DNA of 64,000 nucleotides from Microbacterium oryzae (GTDB lineage: Bacteria > Actinomycetota > Actinomycetes > Actinomycetales > Microbacteriaceae): the NCBI RefSeq assembly GCF_030406385.1, contig NZ_JAUEPM010000003.1, positions 248,001 through 312,000 of the forward strand. The letters are read 5' to 3'. This document shows, in pieces, positions 58,350 through 64,000 of this stretch. How positions within the stretch are numbered: the first letter of the stretch is position 1; each line of letters opens with the position of its first letter. Made by a program: the position numbers and the translations under genes. Below the pieces are notes generated by a model. That model searched no databases. It saw only the letters and a program-made list of their open reading frames with translations, and was not told the origin of the DNA.

Positions 58350-58374
58350 GGCTCCTTCCGAAGCCCTACCCCGC
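58341..58374 (+). terminator. Terminator of phr overlapping its stop codon
   Basis: A perfect 13-bp stem (58341-58353 with 58362-58374) with an 8-nt loop includes the phr TAG stop (58347-58349) in its 5' arm. A terminating ribosome would cover the stem, so release and hairpin folding may compete. Confidence 0.75.
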
Positions 58375-58472
58375 TCATGCCCGCCGGACTGCCGCCCGGC
58401 CTTGCTTGTCGACGACGCGAACTCGGCGACCCGCCATCCCCAGAGGGCGGGCTGCTGTCGGCGTCGCCCTGC

Positions 58473-58640
58473 TCAGGCGGCCACGCTGCGGCGCGCTGCC
58501 GCGCCTCGAGGTTCCGCGTCTCGCGCGAACGGAGTGTGGGTGTTGGGCAGGAATCCAGGTCCGTCGCCGAGCATCGTCTGGCTCGCCGGTCGTCCCGAGT
58601 CCCCCGCACCTGCACACACGTCGTAGCGGATGAAAGGCAT
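58473..58640 (-). CDS. Small protein of unknown function (55 aa)
   Basis: 55 codons starting at ATG 58640 behind an excellent AAGGAGA Shine-Dalgarno at 6-nt spacing, the best in this otherwise gene-free 513-bp gap. The product starts MPFIRYDVCAGAG and has GFLPNTHTPFARDAEPRG and an Ala/Arg-rich end. There is no membrane segment or known motif. The strong SD and sensible composition argue for a real gene; homologues were not checked. The rest of the gap (58375-58472 and 58641-58887) shows no clear gene. Confidence 0.45.
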   Translation of the reverse strand: MPFIRYDVCAGAGDSGRPASQTMLGDGPGFLPNTHTPFARDAEPRGAAARRSVAA

Positions 58641-58887
58641 CGTGCTCTCCTTGTGGGCGAGGCCCCAGTCCGCACACGACGATTCCGTGCTCCGAATCAA
58701 CGAAGCTCGGCCCCCACGTCGTGGTGCGGTTCCTCACCTGGAACCCAGTAAAAACGCTCGGCCAGCTCCCAGGTGGAAGATGCGGTCGAATTAACCCCGC
58801 ACTTCACCCCTTGCACGCACGCGCTCCGAGTGGCATTGTTCCGCCGGGCAGGTGGCCCCGCGGACCTGTGAAGGGGGTCGACCGAGG

Positions 58888-59556
58888 ATGTCGAGAGAGC
58901 GCTTTCGCGACCGTCGCGCCGCCGGGAGGGAGCTGGCAGAGGTCCTCCGCGAGCGCTCGTGGCGCGCCGATCTCCTGGTGCTCGCGCTCCCCCGTGGCGG
59001 CGTCCCCGTCGCGGCGGAAGTCGCCCGCGACCTGTCCGCGGAGCTGGACGTGCTCGTCGCGCGCAAGCTCGGCCATCCCGCGCAGCCGGAGGTGGCCATG
59101 GGGGCGATAGCGGGAATCGGCGACACGGTCGAGGCCGTCGAGAATCCGGCGATCGCCGACCCGCGCGCGATGGGAGCAGTGCGCGCGTCCGAGGAGGCCG
59201 AGCTGCGGCGCCGGCAGCGCGCGTACCGCGGCGAGCGCCCGCCGGTGCGCATCGCGGGGCGCTCGGTGCTTCTCGTCGACGACGGCCTCGCGACGGGCGC
59301 CACCATGCGCGCCGCGGTCGCCGCCGCCCGCCGCGAGGATCCGGTCGAGCTGGTCGTCGCGGTGCCGGTCGCCCTCGGCGCGACCGCGCGGGCGCTGCGG
59401 CACGAGGCGGATGAGGTCGTCTGCGTGTGGGACGCGCCGGGCCTCTGGGCGGTCGGCTCGGCATACGAGCGCTTCGACCAGACGAGCGACGGCGAGGTGC
59501 GAGCACTCCTCGCCGAGGCCTGGGAGCGCGAGGGAACGATCTCGCCCGAGACGTGA
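58888..59556 (+). CDS. Phosphoribosyltransferase-fold protein
   Basis: 222-residue type I phosphoribosyltransferase domain protein. The PRPP loop is VLLVDDGLATGATMRAAV, and an N-terminal LLVLALPRGGVPVAAEVA is typical of the stand-alone PRT proteins found next to stress or dienelactone-hydrolase genes. The base-specific hood is not one of the well-known purine or pyrimidine types, so the substrate is unknown. The ATG at 58888 is behind GAGG. It converges on a tRNA gene. Confidence 0.88.
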   Translation: MSRERFRDRRAAGRELAEVLRERSWRADLLVLALPRGGVPVAAEVARDLSAELDVLVARKLGHPAQPEVAMGAIAGIGDTVEAVENPAIADPRAMGAVRASEEAELRRRQRAYRGERPPVRIAGRSVLLVDDGLATGATMRAAVAAARREDPVELVVAVPVALGATARALRHEADEVVCVWDAPGLWAVGSAYERFDQTSDGEVRALLAEAWEREGTISPET

Positions 59557-59591
59557 AAAAGCCCCGATCACTGGCGAGAGTGACCGAGGCT
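59556..59591 (-). terminator. Rho-independent terminator of tRNA-Lys
   Basis: A 13-bp stem (59560-59572 with 59579-59591; two G:U pairs in the minus transcript) ends in a TTTTT tract on the minus strand (59556-59560). It lies 6 nt after the tRNA, a textbook intrinsic terminator, and also the clearest T-tract terminator in this window. Confidence 0.88.
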
Positions 59592-59597
59592 GATCCG

Positions 59598-59670
59598 TGC
59601 ACCCCCTGGGACTTGAACCCAGAACCCACTGATTAAGAGTCAGTTGCTCTGCCGATTGAGCTAGAGGTGC
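59598..59670 (-). tRNA. tRNA-Lys (anticodon CTT)
   Basis: 73-nt tRNA. The acceptor stem GCACCTC pairs with GGGGTGC (one T:G pair), followed by discriminator A; 3' CCA is not encoded. The anticodon stem ACTGA/TCAGT encloses loop CTCTTAA, giving anticodon CTT for lysine AAG. The D arm (AGCTC...GAGC) and T arm (CTGGGTTCAAGTCCCAG) are normal. Confidence 0.95.
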
Positions 59671-59825
59671 GTTCCGATCCGGGGATTTCGTTCCCTCGAA
59701 CCGAGGAACGACATTACCAGCGTCGGCGGGTCGGCGCGAATCCTCGCCGCATCCCGGGCGCGCCGGAACTCCATCGCACCGTTTCGCCGTGCGTCGTGGT
59801 GCCTGGGCGCCGCAGCTCGCGCCGA

Positions 59826-59831
59826 TATCCT
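59826..59831 (+). promoter_or_regulatory. Leaderless -10 hexamer (TATCCT) of hisN
   Basis: TATCCT, then GAGGGG (6 nt), then the GTG. The GAGGGG could also act as a Shine-Dalgarno if transcription began further upstream, but it is too close to the start codon for that. Confidence 0.55.
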
Positions 59832-59837
59832 GAGGGG

Positions 59838-60677
59838 GTGAACACCGCCTCGCCGACGCCCGCCGCGCCCGCCCTCGATGGGCTCGCCGACGACCTCGCG
59901 CTCGCGCTGCGCCTGGCCGACGCCGCCGACGCGCAGACGCTGCCGCGGTTCGACGCTGCCGACCTGCAGGTGTCGCGCAAGGCCGACCGCACCCACGTGA
60001 CCGACGCCGATCTCGCCGCAGAGCGGGCCATCCGCGAGCTGATCACCGCCGAGCGCCCTCAGGACGCCATCTTCGGCGAGGAGTTCGGCCGCACCGACGA
60101 GGCGCCGCGCCGTTGGATCATCGACCCCATCGACGGCACCGCGAACTTCCTCCGCGGTGTGCCCGCGTGGGGCACGATGATCGCCCTCGACATCGCCGGC
60201 TACCCGCGCCTCGGTGTCGTGAGCTCCCCCGCGATGCGCCGCCGCTGGTGGGCGGCCGAGGGCCTCGGCGCGTGGACGAGCGTCGACGGCGGCGAGCCCC
60301 GCCCGATCCACGTGTCCGGGGTCGACGACCTCGACGACGCGAGCGTGAGCTTCCAGAGCATCGCCCAGTGGGATGGCGCGGGTCACCTCGACGCGCTCGT
60401 CGCACTCTCCCGCCGCGTCTGGCGCGACCGCGCGTACGGCGACATCTGGGCGTACATGCTGCTCGCCGAGGGCCGCCTCGAGTTCGTCGCGGAGTTCGAC
60501 GTCAAGGAGTACGACCTCGCCGCCGCCGCCGCCATCGTCACGGAGGCCGGCGGACGCATGACGTCCTTCACCGGAGCGCCGAGCGTGGCGGAGGGCTCCG
60601 CGCTCGCGACCAACGGCGTCCTTCACGACGCGTTCCTCGAGCTGCTGTCTTCCGCTTCCCCACTGGCCGCGCCATGA
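59838..60677 (+). CDS. hisN: Inositol-monophosphatase-family phosphatase, probable histidinol-phosphatase
   Basis: 279-residue Mg-dependent phosphatase of the IMPase superfamily. Metal sites are FGEEFG (Glu), WIIDPIDGTANF (Asp-Asp) and EYDLAAAAAIVTEAGG (the DlaA motif). The actinobacterial histidinol-phosphatase HisN has the same features and starts; IMPase activity on inositol phosphate is the alternative. The GTG at 59838 fits a leaderless promoter. Followed by an overlapping lipoprotein gene. Confidence 0.88.
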   Translation: MNTASPTPAAPALDGLADDLALALRLADAADAQTLPRFDAADLQVSRKADRTHVTDADLAAERAIRELITAERPQDAIFGEEFGRTDEAPRRWIIDPIDGTANFLRGVPAWGTMIALDIAGYPRLGVVSSPAMRRRWWAAEGLGAWTSVDGGEPRPIHVSGVDDLDDASVSFQSIAQWDGAGHLDALVALSRRVWRDRAYGDIWAYMLLAEGRLEFVAEFDVKEYDLAAAAAIVTEAGGRMTSFTGAPSVAEGSALATNGVLHDAFLELLSSASPLAAP

Positions 60678-61216
60678 TCCGGCGCAGCGGCCGACCCTTT
60701 CGCCTCGCGCTCGCGGGAGCGACGGCGCTGCTGGCCGCCACGCTGCTCGTCGGTTGCACGGCGACAGCGCCGGACCCCGACGCCGACAGCGGCGACGGAG
60801 GTGGCGGATCCGGGCTGCCGCCGACGTGCGAGACGATCATCGCCCCGGCCCTCGTCGCGCAGTTCGAGGATCTCGGCTGGACAGCCAGGACCGACCCCTT
60901 CTATATCGGCCCCCACGAGGTGCCCGGCGGCGTGAGCTGCACGTGGGGCGACTTCGAGGTCGAGGCGACCGACGTCGTCCAGATGTACGGCTGGGCGCCG
61001 ATCGACGCCGGCACCGCGACGAAGGAGGAGGACTTCCTCGTCGAACAGGGTTGGCGGCGCGAGGAGGGCGACGGCGTCGTCTACCTCACCGAGAGCTCGC
61101 CGTCCGCGGAGTGGGCGGATGACGAGGGCTACGGCATGACCTACGCCTTCGGAGACGGCTGGGTGGCGCTCTCCGACACCAAGAGCGGGCTCGACGTCAT
61201 CACCTGGCAGGGCTGA
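60674..61216 (+). CDS. Putative lipoprotein
   Basis: 180-residue secreted lipoprotein of unknown function. The signal peptide (residues 1-27) ends in the lipobox LLVGC, with Cys lipidation at about residue 28, then a Gly/Asp-rich linker and a globular domain with two further cysteines (PTCETII and VSCTWGDFEV), probably a disulfide. No family recognised. Its ATG overlaps the hisN stop, so they are co-transcribed, although a functional link is not obvious. Confidence 0.8.
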   Translation: MIRRSGRPFRLALAGATALLAATLLVGCTATAPDPDADSGDGGGGSGLPPTCETIIAPALVAQFEDLGWTARTDPFYIGPHEVPGGVSCTWGDFEVEATDVVQMYGWAPIDAGTATKEEDFLVEQGWRREEGDGVVYLTESSPSAEWADDEGYGMTYAFGDGWVALSDTKSGLDVITWQG

Positions 61217-61232
61217 CGCGCCCGGACTCCGG

Positions 61233-61238
61233 CAGAGT
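61233..61238 (+). promoter_or_regulatory. Leaderless -10-like hexamer (CAGAGT) of the aldo/keto reductase gene
   Basis: CAGAGT, then 6 nt, then ATG. The first base is not T, so this is weaker than the others. Confidence 0.4.
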
Positions 61239-61244
61239 GGACGC

Positions 61245-62072
61245 ATGACGACTCCCTCGGCGCCGCATGTCCCCCTCTCCGACGGGCGATCCATCCCGCA
61301 GATCGGACTCGGCGTGTACAAGATCCCGGATGGCGATGCCGCCGAGTGCGTGCGCGTCGCGCTGGATGCGGGGTACCGGCACGTCGACACCGCGGCCCTC
61401 TACGGCAATGAGCGCGGCGTCGGCGAGGGGATCCGCACGAGCGGCATCCCGCGAGACGACGTGTTCGTCACCACCAAGGTGTGGAACGACGACCACGGGT
61501 TCGACGAGACGCTGCGCGCCTTCGACGCGAGCCTCGACCGCCTCGGGCTCGACGAGGTCGATCTCTACCTCGTGCACTGGCCCATCCCCTCGCGCGACCG
61601 GTACGTGGAGACGTACCGCGCGCTCGAGCGCATCCGCAGCGAGGGGCGCGCCCGCTCCATCGGCGTCTCCAACTTCGCCGTCGAGCACCTCGAGCGCCTG
61701 CGTACGGAGACCGAGGTCGCCCCGGTCGTGAATCAGGTGGAGCTGCACCCGCTGCTCCCGCAGCGCGAGCTGCGCGCCTACCACCGGGACCACGCCGTCG
61801 TGACCGAGGCCTGGTCGCCGCTCGCGCGCGGGCGGCTCCTCGACGACCCGGCCCTGGCCATCCTCGCCGCGAAGCACCGCGTCGCGCCCGCGCAGGTCGT
61901 CATCCGCTGGCACCTGCAGCAGGGCACGGTCGTGATTCCGAAGTCGGTCACGCCCTCCCGCATCCGCGCGAACATCGACGTCTTCGGGTTCGCGCTCGAC
62001 GACGAAGACCTGGCCGCGATCGCCGCCCTCGCGTCGGGCCTTCGCACCGGCCGCGACCCGTCCTTCGACTGA
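61245..62072 (+). CDS. Aldo/keto reductase
   Basis: 275-residue AKR of the 2,5-diketo-D-gluconate reductase type. The TIM barrel carries the catalytic tetrad: Asp and Tyr in HVDTAALYGNE, Lys in VFVTTKVWND, His in LYLVHWPIP. The C-terminal IPKSVTPSRIRANIDVF is the NADP-binding signature. The exact substrate is unknown. No operon partner is evident; the next region is a pseudogene. Confidence 0.92.
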   Translation: MTTPSAPHVPLSDGRSIPQIGLGVYKIPDGDAAECVRVALDAGYRHVDTAALYGNERGVGEGIRTSGIPRDDVFVTTKVWNDDHGFDETLRAFDASLDRLGLDEVDLYLVHWPIPSRDRYVETYRALERIRSEGRARSIGVSNFAVEHLERLRTETEVAPVVNQVELHPLLPQRELRAYHRDHAVVTEAWSPLARGRLLDDPALAILAAKHRVAPAQVVIRWHLQQGTVVIPKSVTPSRIRANIDVFGFALDDEDLAAIAALASGLRTGRDPSFD

Positions 62073-62088
62073 CCGCGCGCTTCGGCCG

Positions 62089-62340
62089 ACTCTGCGACAG
62101 CACGCCGAGCTGGCTCAGCTGCACCCTGATGCGACGTCGACCGAGGAGCTGGCCGAGGTCGTCCACGACGAGCGCCTGCGCCTGCAGGGCATCGTCGACG
62201 CGCTCCTCCTCCTCGCTCGGCCGAGGGAGCCCCCGTCTTCGAGCGCGAGCGAGTCTTCGAGCGCTTCGTGCGCCTGGACGCGGGCCCCACGACGAGCGCA
62301 GGGCGACGAGCGCGAGCGGCGCGGCCAGGGCCATCCGCAT
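62089..62340 (+). pseudogene. Decayed fragments of a sensor histidine kinase
   Basis: No full ORF exists, but two short stretches match the kinase core. At 62089-62223, TLRQHAELAQLHPDATSTEE and then LRLQGIVDALLLLAR look like the HisKA dimerisation domain after the His box. At 62235-62280, in another frame, FERERVFERFVRLDAG matches the N/G1-G2 linker of the HATPase domain. The His box, the N box and the GLGLAI box are missing or destroyed (remaining ARAIRI-like residues near 62330). I infer a kinase gene reduced by at least one large deletion and frame changes. No partner response regulator is seen. Confidence 0.6.
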
Positions 62341-62343
62341 CGA

Positions 62344-62349
62344 TATCCT
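62344..62349 (+). promoter_or_regulatory. Leaderless -10 hexamer (TATCCT) of the GH26-like gene
   Basis: TATCCT, then 6 nt, then ATG. It is the same hexamer as that of hisN and lies at the end of the kinase remnant. Confidence 0.55.
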
Positions 62350-62355
62350 GAAGGC

Positions 62356-63528
62356 ATGCTGTCACCCGCGCGACGATCCGCGGGCGCGGCGCTCGCCCTG
62401 ACCGCCCTCCTCGCGACGTCGCTGACGTCGTGCGCAGCGGGGCCGTCTGCCGAGGAGATGCGAGAGCGCGCGGCATGCGCGGTCGACGCGCTCGCGACCG
62501 AGGACGGCGTCGCCTTCGGAGTCGATCTGGACTGGGAGGCGCAGACCGTCGCCGAGTACGCCGACCTCCTGGGCGAGCAGCCGGCGGACGTCGTCTCCTA
62601 CGCCCCGATCCCCTGGCGTGAGGAGGATCGCGCGCACGTCCTCGATGCGGCGAAGCAGGCAGCTGACGCCGGGGCCGCGCAGCTGCTGACCCTGGAGCCC
62701 TCGGACGGGCTGGCGGCCGTGACCGACGAGGCGGTGTCGGACCTCGTCGAGACGCTCGTCGACGTGACCGAGCTCGGGGTGCCGGTGCTCGTGCGCTTCG
62801 GACACGAGATGAACGGGTCCTGGTATCCCTGGGGACAGCAGCCCACGGCGTACGTCGCGGCGTTCCAGCGGATCGCGACGGCGGTGCACGCCGACGTTCC
62901 GGGCGCGGCGATGATGTGGGCGCCGAACTACGGCGGCGGCTACCCGTTCCCCGGGCGCGCCTACTCCTTCGCGCCGGACTCGGCGCAGGCCGGCGCGCTC
63001 GACACCGACGGCGACGGCACGGTCACCGAAGTCGACGACCCCTACGCGCCGTACTACCCCGGCGACGAGGCTGTCGACTGGGTCGGCATCTCCCTCACGC
63101 ACTGGGGCTCCAGCTACCCCTGGGGTGAGAACGAGATCCCGGAGGCCGACAAGTTCGCCGCGCAGCTGACCGGCGCCTACGACGGCCTGGCGGGCGACGA
63201 GACCGCCGTCCCCGACTTCTACGCGGAATACGCCGAGCGCAGGAACCATCCCCTGGCCATCCCGAGCACCGCAGCGCTCGTGACCGGCGACGACGACGAG
63301 GCCGGGCAGGAGATCCGCCGTGCCTGGCGGAAGCAGGTCTTCTCGGACGAGACGCGGCGGGACTTCCCGCTGCTGCGGCTCGTCAACTGGTTCGAACGGG
63401 ATCGCTTCGAGCCGGAGGCCGACGCGACCGTGCACTGGGCCGCCCTCGCCGATGAGGAGGAGCGGGAGCAGTTCCGCGCGGACCTGCCGAAGTGGGTGTC
63501 GTTCGGCGGTTCGGACGCCTGCGGCTGA
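62356..63528 (+). CDS. GH26-like (mannanase-fold) lipoprotein
   Basis: 390-residue extracytoplasmic lipoprotein with a lipobox LTSC (Cys26) and a (beta/alpha)8 domain resembling glycoside hydrolase family 26. The acid/base signature RFGHEMNGSWYPWG (Glu151) is intact, with APNYGGGYPFPG and DWVGISLTHW following as in family members. At the usual nucleophile position, where actinobacterial relatives have SETG-like sequence, this protein has IPSTAALV (Ser304), so ordinary retaining catalysis looks doubtful. A carbohydrate-binding or altered-mechanism role is possible. Confidence 0.78.
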   Translation: MLSPARRSAGAALALTALLATSLTSCAAGPSAEEMRERAACAVDALATEDGVAFGVDLDWEAQTVAEYADLLGEQPADVVSYAPIPWREEDRAHVLDAAKQAADAGAAQLLTLEPSDGLAAVTDEAVSDLVETLVDVTELGVPVLVRFGHEMNGSWYPWGQQPTAYVAAFQRIATAVHADVPGAAMMWAPNYGGGYPFPGRAYSFAPDSAQAGALDTDGDGTVTEVDDPYAPYYPGDEAVDWVGISLTHWGSSYPWGENEIPEADKFAAQLTGAYDGLAGDETAVPDFYAEYAERRNHPLAIPSTAALVTGDDDEAGQEIRRAWRKQVFSDETRRDFPLLRLVNWFERDRFEPEADATVHWAALADEEEREQFRADLPKWVSFGGSDACG

Positions 63529-63584
63529 GTCGCGGCACGGACTGCTACGTTGCAACGACGTGCCGCCGTCCTGAGGAGAGACAC

Positions 63585-63962
63585 ATGCCCACACGCGACC
63601 TGACCATGACGGACTTCGAGGAGACCGTGCTGGCGCCGGGGATCACGCTCGTCGACTTCTGGGCGGCCTGGTGCGGCCCCTGCCGGATGTTCGCTCCCGT
63701 CTACGACGCGGCCTCCGAGGTCCATGGCGACATCACCTTCGCGAAGGTCGACACCGAGGCGAACCGCGACCTCGCCGGAGCGATGCAGATCACGTCGATC
63801 CCGACCCTGATGGTGTTCCGTGACGACGTGCTCGTGTTCTCGCAGGCGGGCGCCCTGCCGGCCCCGGCCCTGGAGAGCCTCATCGAGCAGGTGCGCGCGC
63901 TCGACATGGCGGAGATCCATGCGCAGATCGCGCAGCAGGGCGACGACTCCGCGGCGGACTGA
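63585..63962 (+). CDS. trx: Thioredoxin
   Basis: 125-residue thioredoxin. The redox motif is DFWAAWCGPCRMFAPVYD, the cis-Pro loop is ITSIPTLMVF, and VDTEANRDLAGAMQ is typical. It is longer than E. coli TrxA because of a ~15-residue polar C-terminal tail. The ATG has a GAGGAG Shine-Dalgarno. The frame is open upstream to 63492 without family similarity. The last 38 bases of the window show nothing of note. Confidence 0.94.
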   Translation: MPTRDLTMTDFEETVLAPGITLVDFWAAWCGPCRMFAPVYDAASEVHGDITFAKVDTEANRDLAGAMQITSIPTLMVFRDDVLVFSQAGALPAPALESLIEQVRALDMAEIHAQIAQQGDDSAAD

Positions 63963-64000
63963 TCATCCTCTCGATGTAGCGGCCTCATGCCGCGGAGCGA

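Noticed and set aside
59598..59670. tRNA-Lys as an integration site for a mobile element
   Set aside because: No integrase, no direct repeat of the tRNA 3' end and no compositional change on either side.

Overview
The window is chromosomal DNA of a high-GC actinobacterium, most likely a Microbacterium or close relative in the Microbacteriaceae. Supporting signs are the very high GC content, the actinobacterial genes rbpA, whiA and opcA, the gene orders tkt-tal-pgi-zwf-opcA-pgl and uvrC-rapZ-whiA-gap-pgk-tpiA-secG, a DUF222/HNH protein, and many genes with a TANNNT-like hexamer exactly 6 nt before the start codon, which is the signature of leaderless transcripts. It is mostly core genome. I see no phage, IS element, CRISPR array or other obvious mobile island.

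Layout. 1-6300 (+): pentose-phosphate and upper glycolysis operon, starting inside transketolase and coupled by overlapping stop/start codons. 6362-20299 (-): rbpA and secG, the lower-glycolysis run tpiA-pgk-gap, sodA, whiA, rapZ and the nucleotide excision repair genes uvrC, uvrA and uvrB. A duplicated 74-bp palindromic repeat lies between uvrA and uvrB. 20309-29114 (-): a nitrogen-acquisition and amine-catabolism block (ornithine-cyclodeaminase-family protein, FAD amine oxidase, M20 amidohydrolase, AmtB, a PII protein lacking Tyr51, HutD, coaE, and 5-oxoprolinase PxpA and PxpBC). A divergent LysR regulator (29265-30185) faces it. 30225-34828: an FAD/NAD(P) protein coupled to an SDR, a small CHAT/caspase-like protein, a repeat-bearing membrane protein and a VOC protein.

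35148-49047: rpsA, a dicarboxylate symporter, rmuC, a pyruvate-kinase-like protein of unusual architecture, the ilvD-ilvB-ilvN-ilvC operon for branched-chain amino acids, and otsA-otsB for trehalose. 49218-56912: a small membrane protein, DUF222-HNH, a MarR-MFS pair with a palindromic operator, a GntR regulator preceded by an 8-codon leader ORF, and pabB-pabA diverging from a pabC-like gene. 56976-63962: photolyase, a small ORF with a strong SD, a phosphoribosyltransferase, tRNA-Lys(CTT), a HisN-type phosphatase, a lipoprotein, an aldo/keto reductase, the decayed remains of a sensor histidine kinase, a GH26-like lipoprotein without the usual nucleophile, and thioredoxin.

I did not find a large undescribed multi-gene system. 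The best leads are the very regular leaderless-promoter geometry, the leader ORF before the GntR gene, the solitary CHAT-like protein, the amine/ammonium block with a non-modifiable PII protein, the atypical pyruvate kinase, the histidine-kinase pseudogene and the palindromic repeat pair. All calls come from reading the sequence; no database search was run.
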